Assembly (NCBI RefSeq): GCF_030403505.1
Contig: NZ_JAUEMJ010000006.1
Span: 131,126 to 195,125, forward strand
From: Glycomyces tritici
Lineage (GTDB): Bacteria > Actinomycetota > Actinomycetes > Mycobacteriales > Micromonosporaceae
Reading direction: 5' to 3'
Length of the DNA stretch: 64,000 bases
Part shown: positions 18,637 through 26,684 of the stretch, in pieces
How positions within the stretch are numbered: position 1 is the stretch's first letter
Layout: every line of letters starts with the position of its first letter
Notes under the pieces: generated by a model
Databases searched by the model: none
Told to the model about the DNA's origin: nothing
The model's input: the letters and a program-made list of their open reading frames with translations, nothing else
Translations under genes and position numbers: made by a program

Positions 18637-18707
18637 AAAGTGGAGGAGCTCCACTTTTCATTGGCACCAGTAGGGCTGTGCCCGATTGCCCTTACTGGTT
18701 TCGTGCC
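18637..18707. other. Two further hairpins downstream of the terminator
   Basis: AAAGTGGAG (18637-18645) pairs with CTCCACTTT (18649-18657), followed by TCA. Then GGCACCAGTAGGG (from 18662) can pair with CCCTTACTGG and GTGCC (to 18707), an extended stem with a small internal loop. The array could be stacked terminators or a small structured RNA. Confidence 0.45.
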
Positions 18708-18854
18708 CCCGGATTGTTCCGTGCCTCCCGGAAGACTGCCCATGTCCGTCCGTTTGGCTTGTCGGCGTGACCGGAACACTCATTACTATGAGGACCGTCT
18801 CTGGGCGTGGCCTGTGCTGAGCCTGAGAAGAACCTGGGAAACGATGTCAAACCG

Positions 18855-19709
18855 TTACTCGGGGACCTCGAAACCCGCGAGTTTGTCCAGCTCAGCCGTG
18901 ATGTCAGGTCGCTGATCGACCGGCTCGCCGTCGATCTGGGTGATGAAGGCCACACCTCGCACGGAGGAGCTCAGCCACGCCGCTTCGGCGTTCTTCAAGT
19001 CCCCCACCGAGATCAGCTTCTCCACGGTCTTCAGGCCCGCCTTCGGCGCCTGCTCCAGCAGGTACGCGCTGGTCGTGCCCGGCAGGATGCCCGCCGAGGC
19101 CGGCGTGGTGCAGAGCGTGTCGCCCTCCAGCCACAGGAGCGAGGAGGTCGGGCCCTCCAGCGCGAAGCCGTCGGCCGAGACCCACAGGGCGTCATCGGCT
19201 CCCTGGGTCTTCGCCCAGCGGGTCACCGCCATCATCGACGCGTACGAGAGGGCTTTGACGCCGCCTAGAAGCCACGGGGCTTCGCCCCGCGCATCGGCAT
19301 TCACCCCCAGGGTCGCCGTGGCGATCTTCAGGCCGTCCCGGCGCGGCAGGATGCGCTCGCGCGGCACGGGGTCCACCGTCGCGTAGACGGTGGGCGGCCC
19401 GCCGTGCTCGCGGCCGCGCGTGGCGACCAGGCGCAGCGCGCCCTCGCCGTCGGCCCGCTCGCGCCAGGCCTCCAGGGCCTGCTCGGCGAGCTCGGCCATC
19501 GCCGCCTTCGCGGGCAGCTCGAACTCCATGCGGCGCGCGGAGTTCGCCATGCGGTCGAGGTGCTCGGAGAGCAGGAACGCCTGCCCGGCCCGGACGTTGA
19601 CGGTCTCGAAGACGCCGTCGCCACGGAGGACTCCGAGGTCGTCGGCGCACAGGAGTGGCGCGTCGGAATCGACGACGCCGCGGTGCAGTACTGCGGTCAC
19701 TAGTGCCAT
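18855..19709 (-). CDS. Class IV aminotransferase-fold enzyme, PabC-like (aminodeoxychorismate lyase)
   Basis: A 284-residue PLP enzyme of the class IV aminotransferase family. The N-terminal DLGVLRGDGVFETVNV motif and the Lys in LLGGVKALSYASMM (about residue 158), expected to bind PLP, are typical of aminodeoxychorismate lyase and branched-chain aminotransferases. GFALEGPTSSLLWLEGD and TPASAGILPGTTSAYLLEQ follow in normal order. The short length and the motifs favour PabC, which makes p-aminobenzoate for folate. ATG at 19709 has GAGGAG upstream; 48 upstream in-frame codons derive from the intergenic repeat. It diverges from the Fur-family gene. Confidence 0.8.
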   Translation of the reverse strand: MALVTAVLHRGVVDSDAPLLCADDLGVLRGDGVFETVNVRAGQAFLLSEHLDRMANSARRMEFELPAKAAMAELAEQALEAWRERADGEGALRLVATRGREHGGPPTVYATVDPVPRERILPRRDGLKIATATLGVNADARGEAPWLLGGVKALSYASMMAVTRWAKTQGADDALWVSADGFALEGPTSSLLWLEGDTLCTTPASAGILPGTTSAYLLEQAPKAGLKTVEKLISVGDLKNAEAAWLSSSVRGVAFITQIDGEPVDQRPDITAELDKLAGFEVPE

Positions 19710-19782
19710 GCGCCCATTCTGCTCCTCGGGAGGGAAGCGGCTGCGGTCGCGAGGCCGTGTCGGAGCATCCCCGGCCCGTCGC

Positions 19783-19884
19783 CCGTCCACAAACCCCCAC
19801 CCGCCACGAGAGGGGAAGATATCGTCCAGCCTCGCGCGGGGGTACGACAGCATCCGCCCCTCCCCGCGCGCTTGTCACCCGAAC
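19783..19884 (+). repeat. Dispersed intergenic repeat, copy C
   Basis: Contains CCGTCCACAAACCCCCACCC, GAGAGGGGAAG, GGGGGTACGACAGCATCCG and TGTCACCCGAAC in the order seen in copies A and B. It lies just upstream of the Fur-family gene. Confidence 0.75.
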
Positions 19885-19904
19885 GTGTTCCCGTGCGCGC
19901 GCAG

Positions 19905-19910
19905 TACGAT
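19905..19910 (+). promoter_or_regulatory. -10 hexamer of Fur-family gene, leaderless layout
   Basis: TACGAT is followed by GCACCT and the ATG at 19917, with no Shine-Dalgarno. Confidence 0.65.
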
Positions 19911-19916
19911 GCACCT

Positions 19917-20357
19917 ATGCCCACCGAAGCCGAGGCCGAGACCGAACTGGCCGCGGTGCTGCGCTCCAAGGGCCTGCGCATGACCGCGCAGCGCCAGCTC
20001 GTGCTGGAAGCGGTCCGCTCGCTCGGGCACGCCACCCCCGAGCGGATCCACGAGCGCATCCGCGACCAGGTCGAAGGCGTGAACATCACCACGGTGTACC
20101 GCACCCTCGACCTGCTCGAAGAGCTCCAGCTCGTCTCGCACACCCACCTCTCCCACGGCGCGCCGACGTACCATCTGTCGGGCGACCGCGGCCACGCGCA
20201 CCTGGTGTGCCACCGCTGCGGCCGGATCACCGAGGTCGACCCCTCCCTGTTCGCGAACGCGCGCGAGGAAGTCGCCGACACCTGCGGGTTCGTCATGGAC
20301 ATCGGCCACGTCGCCGTGTTCGGGACCTGCGCCGAATGCCTGGAGAAGGAACGATGA
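19917..20357 (+). CDS. Fur family metal-dependent transcription regulator
   Basis: A 146-residue regulator. Residues 1-80 form the winged helix (SKGLRMTAQRQLVLEAVRSL, then GVNITTVYRTLDLLEELQLV). The C-terminal dimerisation domain has HAHLVCHRCGRITEVD and a second CAEC pair close to the end, the four-Cys structural zinc site. His and Asp/Glu residues between them would bind the sensory metal. Whether it senses iron, zinc or peroxide cannot be told here. The stop overlaps the ygfZ start (ATGA), suggesting co-transcription with an iron-sulfur-cluster repair gene and so an iron or oxidative-stress link. The start is fixed by a -10 hexamer six bases upstream. Confidence 0.93.
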   Translation: MPTEAEAETELAAVLRSKGLRMTAQRQLVLEAVRSLGHATPERIHERIRDQVEGVNITTVYRTLDLLEELQLVSHTHLSHGAPTYHLSGDRGHAHLVCHRCGRITEVDPSLFANAREEVADTCGFVMDIGHVAVFGTCAECLEKER

Positions 20358-21409
20358 CCGAGACCACCTCGTCCCCCATGCTCGACCTTCCCGGCGCCGT
20401 CGCCACCGAGAGCGGCCGCACCGCCTGGCACTACGGCGGGCCGCTCACCGAGCAGCGCAAGGCCATCGACGCCGGCGCGCTCTTCGACCGCTCCGACCGC
20501 GACCTCATCACCGTCACCGGCGCCGCGCGCATCGAGTGGCTGCACTCGCTCACCACCCAGCACCTCCAGTCCCTCAAGCCGCACGAGGGCACCGAGGCGC
20601 TGATCCTCTCCCCCACCGGCCGCGTCGAGCACCACATGAACGTCTTCGACGACGGCACCAGCACCTGGCTCGACACCGAACCCGGCCGCGGCGAGGCGCT
20701 CCTGAAGTACCTGGAACTCATGAAGTTCCGCACCGAGGTCGACATCCGCGACGAGAACGGCGAGTGGGCGCTGTTCACCTACACGTCCAAGGACGCCGAC
20801 GAAGCGACCCCGGCCGTGCAGCCGGTCCCGGCCGCGAAGTTCGTGCAGCGCGAGATCCCGCTCACCCCCACCGCGGTCTACCCCGGCGACGCGCTCGACG
20901 CCACGAACGGTTGGACCCGCCGCACCGACGCCCTCGGCGTCCCCACCTTCGACCTGTGCGTGCGCCGCGAGGACATCGAGTCGTCCCTCCTCAGCGGCGA
21001 TGCCGCCCCCGCCGGCACCTGGGCCTGGAACGCCCTCCGCGTCGCGGCCGGCCTGCCCGCCTTCGGGACCGACACCGACGAGAAGACCGTCCCGCACGAG
21101 GTCCACCACTGGCTCGAGCGCGCCGTCCACTTCAACAAGGGCTGCTACCGCGGCCAGGAGACCGTCGCCAAGGTCCACCACCTCGGGCAGCCGCCCCGCC
21201 GCCTCGTCATGCTCCACCTCGACGGCTCCGACGAGCACCCGCCCGCCTCCGGCACCCCGATCACCCTGGGCGACAAGCAGGTCGGCGTCATCGGCACCGC
21301 CGTGCAGCACTACGAGCTCGGCCAGATCGCGCTCGCCCTGCTCAAGCGGAACACCGCCGACGACACTGACGCGCGTCTCATCGTGGGCGATCAGGCAGCG
21401 CGCCAGTGA
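20354..21409 (+). CDS. ygfZ: Folate-binding protein YgfZ (iron-sulfur cluster maintenance)
   Basis: A 351-residue member of the GcvT-like YgfZ family, which binds tetrahydrofolate and helps maintain certain iron-sulfur enzymes. The diagnostic motif appears as FNKGCYRGQE near residue 261, with the conserved Cys. The GcvT-like N-terminal part includes ITVTGAARIEWLHSLTTQHL. The ATG overlaps the fur-family stop by 4 bp, so both genes are translated from one transcript. Length is normal. No frame problem. Confidence 0.92.
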   Translation: MTETTSSPMLDLPGAVATESGRTAWHYGGPLTEQRKAIDAGALFDRSDRDLITVTGAARIEWLHSLTTQHLQSLKPHEGTEALILSPTGRVEHHMNVFDDGTSTWLDTEPGRGEALLKYLELMKFRTEVDIRDENGEWALFTYTSKDADEATPAVQPVPAAKFVQREIPLTPTAVYPGDALDATNGWTRRTDALGVPTFDLCVRREDIESSLLSGDAAPAGTWAWNALRVAAGLPAFGTDTDEKTVPHEVHHWLERAVHFNKGCYRGQETVAKVHHLGQPPRRLVMLHLDGSDEHPPASGTPITLGDKQVGVIGTAVQHYELGQIALALLKRNTADDTDARLIVGDQAARQ

Positions 21410-21418
21410 CACTGCGGT

Positions 21419-21424
21419 TAGCCT
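21419..21424 (+). promoter_or_regulatory. -10 hexamer of asparaginase-like gene, leaderless layout
   Basis: TAGCCT is followed by CGCGGT and the ATG at 21431; the same CTCGCGG(T/C)ATGA context occurs at the GlcD-like gene. Confidence 0.6.
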
Positions 21425-21430
21425 CGCGGT

Positions 21431-22408
21431 ATGAGTGCTTCCTACCGCGGCGGCCGACCCGTCGCCGAGATCGTCCGGTCCGGATTCGCCGAGAGCCTCC
21501 ACCGGGGCAGCGTCGCCGTGACCGACCCGTCCGGGAACCTCCTCGCCTCGATCGGCGACACCGGTTCCGCGGTCTTCCCCCGCTCCTCCAACAAGCCCAT
21601 GCAGGCCCTCGCCATGCTCCGCGCCGGCTGGGCGCCCGGCACCGAGGCCGACCTCGCCATCGCCTCCGCGAGCCACCGCGGCGAGCCGTTCCACCTCGCC
21701 CAGGTCGCCTCCGTGCTCGGCGGCGCCGGACTCGGCGAGGAGCACCTCCAGTGCCCGGCCGACCTCCCCAGCGACCCCGTCGCCCGCAACGCGGTCGTCG
21801 CCGCGGGCGGCGAGCCCCGCCGCGTCTACATGAACTGCTCCGGCAAGCACGCCGGCATGCTCGCGGCCTGCGCCGCCAACGGCTGGGACCTCGCCACCTA
21901 CCGCGACCCCGAGCACCCGTTCCAGCGGCTCGTGACCACCACCGTCGAGGAGCTCACCGGCGACGCCGTCGAGACCATCGGCGTCGACGGCTGCGGCGCC
22001 CCCGTCCTCGCCGTCTCCCTCGCCGGCATCGCCCGCGCCTTCTCGCGCCTCGTCGAAGCCCCCGCCGGCTCCGACGAGCGCCGCGTCGCGGACGCCATGC
22101 GCGCCAACCCGAAACTCATCGACGGCACCCGCGGCCCCGACCACCGCATGATGACCGCCCTCCCCGGCCTGCTCGCCAAAGGCGGCGCCGAAGGCGTCCA
22201 CGTGCTCGCCGCGCCCGGCGTCGGCGCGGTCGCCGTCAAGATCGACGACGGCGCCGGCCGGGCCTCCACGCCCGTCGCCCTGCGCGCCCTCATCACGACC
22301 GCCGGCCTCGCCGTCCCCGAGGACGCCAAGCCGGAGGTCGACGCGCTCATGTGGCCCGAGGTCCACGGCGGTGACCAGTCCGTCGGGCGCCTGCGCACCC
22401 TCTTGTGA
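21431..22408 (+). CDS. L-asparaginase II family protein
   Basis: A 325-residue protein of the thermolabile, Rhizobium-type asparaginase II family, predicted to hydrolyse asparagine to aspartate and ammonia in the cytosol. Visible conserved elements: EIVRSGFAESLHRGSVAV at the N-terminus, FPRSSNKPMQALAML with the S-x-x-K pair (around residues 56-60), ASASHRGE, MNCSGKHAGML and GVDGCGAPV. No signal peptide is visible. Its own -10 lies six bases upstream of the ATG, so it need not depend on the upstream ygfZ transcript, from which it is separated by 21 bp. Confidence 0.88.
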   Translation: MSASYRGGRPVAEIVRSGFAESLHRGSVAVTDPSGNLLASIGDTGSAVFPRSSNKPMQALAMLRAGWAPGTEADLAIASASHRGEPFHLAQVASVLGGAGLGEEHLQCPADLPSDPVARNAVVAAGGEPRRVYMNCSGKHAGMLAACAANGWDLATYRDPEHPFQRLVTTTVEELTGDAVETIGVDGCGAPVLAVSLAGIARAFSRLVEAPAGSDERRVADAMRANPKLIDGTRGPDHRMMTALPGLLAKGGAEGVHVLAAPGVGAVAVKIDDGAGRASTPVALRALITTAGLAVPEDAKPEVDALMWPEVHGGDQSVGRLRTLL

Positions 22409-22495
22409 GTGGCCCGTACCTCAACGGGGCCAATACCCCGTTGAAGCACCAGGTCCCCGCAAGGTAGTATCGTCGCGTCGCAAGTACTGACACTC

Positions 22496-22578
22496 GCGCG
22501 AGTGGCGGAATGGCAGACGCGCTGGCTTCAGGTGCCAGTGTCCGTAAGGACGTGGGGGTTCAAGTCCCCCCTCGCGCA
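22496..22578 (+). tRNA. tRNA-Leu (anticodon CAG)
   Basis: The acceptor stem GCGCGAG (22496-22502) pairs with CTCGCGC (22571-22577). The anticodon stem-loop CTGGC-TTCAGGT-GCCAG gives anticodon CAG. A long variable arm (TGTCCGTAAGGACG) marks a class II tRNA, and GGTTCAAGTCC is the T arm. CCA is not encoded. Confidence 0.95.
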
Positions 22579-22585
22579 CAGATAC

Positions 22586-22611
22586 GGCCCGGAGGTTCCG
22601 ACCTCCGGGCC
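22586..22611 (+). terminator. Terminator after tRNA-Leu
   Basis: GGCCCGGAGGT pairs perfectly with ACCTCCGGGCC over a TCCG loop, followed by TTTCGCTTT. Confidence 0.85.
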
Positions 22612-22721
22612 TTTCGCTTTCCTCTGGCCTGCCGCGAGCGGGAACACCCCGCCGACCCCGCGCGTTAGGCTCGGGGAGAGGAACCGGATCAGCATCGAGA
22701 CGAGTGGGGCCACACCGAACC

Positions 22722-23330
22722 ATGAGTGAAGCGAACAGCAAGCCGACGCCGGCCGAGCACGAGCCCGAGGACCAGCCGTTCATCGTCGACGCCTACGGCA
22801 ACCCGGTGACCGCCGAGTCCGAGACCGCGGAGGTCGGCGCCGAGGACCGGTACGAGTCCGACCCGACCAAGCTCGTTCCCGAACCGGCCAAGGTCATGCG
22901 CGTCGGTTCGATGATCAAGCAGCTCCTCGAAGAGGTCCGCGCCGCCGACCTCGACGCCAAGGGCCGCCAGCGCCTGCGCGACATCCACGCCCGCTCCATC
23001 GCCGAGCTCGAGTCCGGCCTGGCCCCGGAGCTGCGCGACGAGCTCGAGCGGCTCTCGCTGCCGTTCAGCGCCGACGAGATCCCCACCGAGGCGGAGCTGC
23101 GCATCGCGCAGGCCCAGCTGGTGGGCTGGCTGGAGGGCCTGTTCCACGGCATCCAGGCGGCGCTCGTGGCGCAGCAGATGGCCGCGCGCCTGCAGCTGGA
23201 CCAGATGCGTTCGGGCGAGTTGAAGGCGCTCCCCGCCGGTGAAGACCTTCCGCCGCAGCTCCGGGCCGTGATGGCCGAGCGGGCGGCGCGCGGTGACGAT
23301 CGCGACCACCATCCCGGGCAGTACCTGTAG
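22722..23330 (+). CDS. bpa: Bacterial proteasome activator
   Basis: A 202-residue protein matching the Bpa/PafE family, an ATP-independent ring that opens the 20S proteasome gate in Actinobacteria. The first 60 residues are acidic and probably disordered. A conserved helical core follows (KVMRVGSMIKQLLEEVRAAD; IAQAQLVGWLEGLFHGIQA; ARLQLDQM). The protein ends in GQYL, the C-terminal tail that docks on the proteasome alpha ring. This implies that the genome encodes a 20S proteasome elsewhere. The ATG at 22722 follows the tRNA-Leu terminator; a further in-frame start at 22704 gives six more residues. Confidence 0.92.
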   Translation: MSEANSKPTPAEHEPEDQPFIVDAYGNPVTAESETAEVGAEDRYESDPTKLVPEPAKVMRVGSMIKQLLEEVRAADLDAKGRQRLRDIHARSIAELESGLAPELRDELERLSLPFSADEIPTEAELRIAQAQLVGWLEGLFHGIQAALVAQQMAARLQLDQMRSGELKALPAGEDLPPQLRAVMAERAARGDDRDHHPGQYL

Positions 23331-23430
23331 GCGCACCTCATGCCTTAGACTCGTGCCTGCCTTCCCGGCGGGGCCCGGCCGCGCCCGCGGCGGGGGCCAG
23401 AGTGGCTCGAGGGTTTCGCCCGTGCGGTTC

Positions 23431-23550
23431 GCGAGCCATAATTGGTCCACGGCGAAGCTTGCGAGCCGTGAATGAGCACGGCCGGCGAAGCTTGCGAGCC
23501 GTCAACGAGCACGGCCGCGGCGAAGCTTGCGACCGTGCATGAGCGCGGCC
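23431..23550. repeat. Tandem array of a GCGAAGCTTGCGAGCC-type unit
   Basis: About 3.5 units of 30-35 bp: boundaries at 23431, 23461, 23494 and 23529, each GCGAGCC followed by GTGAATGAGCACGGCC-like sequence and GGCGAAGCTT. Related single units appear near 26581 (GGCGAAGCCTGCGAGCCGT) and 49202 (GAGAAGCTTACGAGCCAT). Confidence 0.8.
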
Positions 23551-23596
23551 CCGACCTTCCCGCAGCCGGGGTGAGACCACTGGAGAGCTGAACACG

Positions 23597-24283
23597 GTGC
23601 TGTACAAGACGTTGCAATGGACGGCCGCGCCGACCATCAAGCTCATCTACAGGCCTTGGATCGACGGGAAGGAGAACATCCCGGAGGACGGTCCGGTCAT
23701 CCTGGCGTCCAACCACCTCTCCGTCGCCGACCACTACTTCCTGGGTCTGACCACCAAGCGGCACATCGCGACGATGGCGAAGATCGAGTACTTCACCGGT
23801 GCGGGCCTGAAGGGCAAGCTCATCTCGTCGACGGTGAAGGCCCTCGGCCAGGTGGCCGTGGACCGCTCGGGCGGGCGCAAGAGCGCCGCGTCCCTGGAGC
23901 CCTCGCTGGAGGTGCTCGAAGAGGGCCGCGTGTTCGCGATCTTCCCCGAGGGGACGCGCTCGCCCGACGGCCGCCTGTACCGCGGCAAGCCCGGTGTGGC
24001 GCGGCTGGCGCTCACCTCAGGGGCGCCGGTGATCCCGATCGGGCTGATCGGGACGGAGAAGGTGCTGCCGATCGGCGAGTCGCGGCCGCGCGTGGCGCCG
24101 GTGGGCGTGCGCGTGGGCAAGCCGCTCGATTTCACGCGGTACAAGGGCATGGAGAACGACCGAGTGGTGATCCGGGCCGTCACCGACGAGGTGATGGACG
24201 CGATCCGCCGGTTGACCGGCCAGGAGTACGTGGACAAGTACGCCAAGCGCAACGGCGCCGGCAAAGGCGAAGGCGACGACTAA
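23597..24283 (+). CDS. 1-acylglycerol-3-phosphate acyltransferase family protein (PlsC-like)
   Basis: A 228-residue member of the PlsC acyltransferase family, which transfers acyl chains to lysophosphatidate-type acceptors at the inner face of the membrane. The catalytic HX4D box appears as NHLSVADH (about residues 39-46), the substrate-binding FPEGTRS motif near residue 118, and PVIPIGLIGTEKV near residue 145. The C-terminus is Lys/Gly-rich (AKRNGAGKGEGDD). GTG start with GGAGAG 11 bases upstream. It converges on the cyclophilin gene with overlapping stop codons (4 bp). Acceptor specificity is unknown. Confidence 0.88.
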   Translation: MLYKTLQWTAAPTIKLIYRPWIDGKENIPEDGPVILASNHLSVADHYFLGLTTKRHIATMAKIEYFTGAGLKGKLISSTVKALGQVAVDRSGGRKSAASLEPSLEVLEEGRVFAIFPEGTRSPDGRLYRGKPGVARLALTSGAPVIPIGLIGTEKVLPIGESRPRVAPVGVRVGKPLDFTRYKGMENDRVVIRAVTDEVMDAIRRLTGQEYVDKYAKRNGAGKGEGDD

Positions 24284-25236
24284 GGCCCCGTAGGGCCGGC
24301 GGTGCCCGTGGGCGTCGCCGTCCCGGTAGGGGTCGCCGTGCCCGTGGGGGTGCCGCCCGGAGTGGTCGCCGGCGTCGTCGGCGTCGCAGTGCCCAACGGC
24401 GGCGTGGCGGTTCCCGTTGGGAGCGTTGCGGTCTCGATCGGCAGGCCTTCGACGCCGCTGATCGTCACACCCCAGATCTCGACCGGCACCGGCGGCGGCC
24501 CGTCGAACTCGACGGTCTCCGTGAGGGCCGCGATCTGGTCGAGCACGTCGTAGCCGTCGACGATCCCGCCGATGACGCTGACACCCGCGGTCGGGACGGC
24601 CGCGCCGCGGATGAGCGCGAACGAACTGCCCGCCCGGCCCTTGTCGTCGGTGATGAGGGCCAGCACGTCGGCCACGTCGTTCCCGGCCATGCCCGTCTCG
24701 GCCTGGAAGCGCCAGCCCGGGCCGTACGACTCCTCGGTCTCCGGGTCGAGGCCGGGGCTGCCGCAGCGCAGGATCGCGGTCGGGTCGATCGCCTGCGTGG
24801 TGAGCCGGTCGCATTCGTGCGAGGCGTAGAACTGGGTCTGGGCGAGATGCGTGAAGGCCTGCACGCCGCACGGCGCGAGGTCGCCCCACAGGAGCACGAC
24901 GATCTCCCCGTAGTTGGTCTGGACCGTGGCGAGGGAGCGCTCGGCGGGCGCGCCCGGCTCCATCGGATCGGCGCCCTGCCCGGCGTCGTCCGCTTCGGTG
25001 ATGGTGCACTGCTCTGCGATGAGTTCGCCCGCCGCCCCGTCACCGCCGCCGTCGTCGCGGAAGGCCAGCCACGTGACCGCGGCGATCGAACCGGCCGTGA
25101 GCGCCACCGCGCCGAGCCCGGCGAGCCCGCGCCTCCAACTGCCGGTGCCTTCACGCTGCCAAGGGGCCGTACCGCGGTAGGGGTTCGACGCTACTGGCTC
25201 GTGGTCGGTCTCGCTTCGGTCGCGGCGGGGCTCCAT
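24280..25236 (-). CDS. Membrane-anchored cyclophilin-type peptidyl-prolyl isomerase
   Basis: A 318-residue protein: a short cytoplasmic N-terminus (NPYRGTAPWQREG), one membrane segment (GLAGLGAVALTAGSIAAVTW, about residues 38-57), then an extracytoplasmic cyclophilin domain (YGEIVVLLWGDLAPCGVQAF; YGPGWRFQAETGMAG; GSSFALIRGAAVPTAGVSVI). Its role would be folding of secreted or wall proteins. Catalytic Arg and Phe of active cyclophilins are not obvious, so activity may be low. The last 45 residues are a Thr/Pro/Gly tail with PTGTAT repeats. It overlaps the 3' end of the upstream MFS gene by 46 bp, so they probably share a transcript. TACGAT lies 8 bases before the ATG. Confidence 0.8.
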   Translation of the reverse strand: MEPRRDRSETDHEPVASNPYRGTAPWQREGTGSWRRGLAGLGAVALTAGSIAAVTWLAFRDDGGGDGAAGELIAEQCTITEADDAGQGADPMEPGAPAERSLATVQTNYGEIVVLLWGDLAPCGVQAFTHLAQTQFYASHECDRLTTQAIDPTAILRCGSPGLDPETEESYGPGWRFQAETGMAGNDVADVLALITDDKGRAGSSFALIRGAAVPTAGVSVIGGIVDGYDVLDQIAALTETVEFDGPPPVPVEIWGVTISGVEGLPIETATLPTGTATPPLGTATPTTPATTPGGTPTGTATPTGTATPTGTAGPTGP

Positions 25237-26540
25237 GTCTGAGCATCGTACGGTGCCTCGTCTCGCGCGAGATAGGCGTATCCGACGCAGATCAGACCGT
25301 AGGAAAGCGCCACGCCGACCAGCGTCCCCGGCGCGTAACCGTTCTCTGGGACCACGAACGCGGCCGCGAACAGCCCCGCGAGATACCCCACGTTGTAGAT
25401 CGTGTCGTTGACGCTGAAGACCCGCCCCCGGTACGCGTCCTCGACCCCCCGCTGGATGCTCGTGTCCACCGTGATCTTCAGACCCTGCGACGCGATGTTC
25501 ACCAGCAGGACCGCGACCGCGAACATCACCGGCTTCATCGTGCCCGAGAGCGCGGCCACCACCAGCGCGCACAGCGCCATGAGGACCACGATCCAGTTCT
25601 TCGGGCCCCACACGCGCGTCGCACGCGGCGTCGCGATCGCCGCCGCGAGCACGCCCACGTTCCCCAGCACCGCCAGCACCAGCAGCCACGAGATCGTCGT
25701 GGTCCGAGTCGGATCCGACTCGACATCCCAGAAGAACCCCATGAACAGCGCGATCGCGATGATGAACACGATCCCGTACAGGAACCGGTGCAGCCCCTGC
25801 ACCGCCATCACCAGCGCCGGCCCCTTGCGGCGGCCCAGGTGCTTGAACCCCTCCCACATGCCCGAGCTCGTCTGGGCGATCCCCCGCCACAACCCCGTCG
25901 CGGCGTCGTCGTCCACCGGCGGGCCCAGATCGGACCGCCGGAACGAGGCGCCGACGACGAACGCCGAGACCAGGTAGCCGCACCCGGCGGCCAGCGCCAG
26001 CATCGAGTACGAGACGCCCGAGTCCATGAGCTTCGCGATCCCCGTCGTCGCCAGGCCCAGCCCGTAGGCGAGCGCGCCCAGCGTCGAGGCCAGCGAGTTC
26101 GCGGTCACCAGGTCCTTCTCCGGCACCACCTGCGGGTGGGCCGCGCCGAGCCCGGCGAGCACGAAGCGGTTCGCGGCCAGCACGATCATCGCGCACAGCA
26201 CCCACGACCAGTTGAAACCGCCGGGGAGGGTCAGGCAGATGACGATCATCAGCGCGGCCCGCACGAGGTTCGCGCCGCCGATGAGATTGCGCCGGCTGAA
26301 CCGGTCCAGCACGGTGCCTACATAGGGCCCGAGCAGCGAGTACGGGCCGAGGAGGATCGCGACTCCGGCGGCGTAGCGGAACGGGTCGCTCGCTTCGCCG
26401 AGGGCCGGATTGAAGAAGACGGAGAGGGCGAGCGAGGCCTGGAACATGCCGTCGGCCGCCTGGGACGTCAGGCGCACCGCCAGCAGGTGCCGGAATCGGC
26501 GGTTGCTCGCGAGGTTCCGAACGTGCCCGTCGGTGCGCAT
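25191..26540 (-). CDS. Major facilitator superfamily transporter
   Basis: A 449-residue membrane protein with about 12 hydrophobic helices (for example WVLCAMIVLAANRFVLAGLG and GIVFIIAIALFMGFFW) and the MFS loop motif in GTVLDRFSRRNLIGG between helices 2 and 3. The substrate is not deducible; it resembles multidrug-type or lysophospholipid-type MFS proteins. The ATG at 26540 follows TATCCT by six bases. The stop lies inside the start region of the cyclophilin gene. Confidence 0.85.
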   Translation of the reverse strand: MRTDGHVRNLASNRRFRHLLAVRLTSQAADGMFQASLALSVFFNPALGEASDPFRYAAGVAILLGPYSLLGPYVGTVLDRFSRRNLIGGANLVRAALMIVICLTLPGGFNWSWVLCAMIVLAANRFVLAGLGAAHPQVVPEKDLVTANSLASTLGALAYGLGLATTGIAKLMDSGVSYSMLALAAGCGYLVSAFVVGASFRRSDLGPPVDDDAATGLWRGIAQTSSGMWEGFKHLGRRKGPALVMAVQGLHRFLYGIVFIIAIALFMGFFWDVESDPTRTTTISWLLVLAVLGNVGVLAAAIATPRATRVWGPKNWIVVLMALCALVVAALSGTMKPVMFAVAVLLVNIASQGLKITVDTSIQRGVEDAYRGRVFSVNDTIYNVGYLAGLFAAAFVVPENGYAPGTLVGVALSYGLICVGYAYLARDEAPYDAQTWSPAATEARPTTSQ

Positions 26541-26546
26541 TGTCCG

Positions 26547-26552
26547 AGGATA
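26547..26552 (-). promoter_or_regulatory. -10 hexamer of MFS gene, leaderless layout
   Basis: On the minus strand TATCCT is followed by CGGACA and the ATG at 26540. Confidence 0.6.
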
Positions 26553-26567
26553 ACTCCGGTGAATGCC

Positions 26568-26668
26568 AAGGGGGACCCATGAGGCGAAGCCTGCGAGCCG
26601 TAGACCGGCTCGAGCTGGTGGAGCACCGAACCGCAGAACGGCTCGGACCTCGCCTCCGGGTCCCCCTT
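26568..26668. terminator. Long inverted repeat between ino1 and the MFS gene
   Basis: AAGGGGGACCC (26568-26578) plus GAGGCGA (26581-26587) pair with TCGCCTC (26650-26656) plus GGGTCCCCCTT (26658-26668). The loop carries a unit of the GCGAAGC-TGCGAGCC repeat. It may terminate ino1 before the MFS promoter. Confidence 0.65.
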
Positions 26669-26684
26669 GAGGGATTGCGGTGCC

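Larger units (their letters stand above)
18535..18854. other. Gene-free gap with three consecutive hairpins
   Basis: No gene is supported in these 320 bp. Hairpins at 18600-18633, 18637-18657 and 18662-18707 fill the first half; the rest, to the stop of the minus-strand PabC-like gene, shows nothing I can name. Confidence 0.6.
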
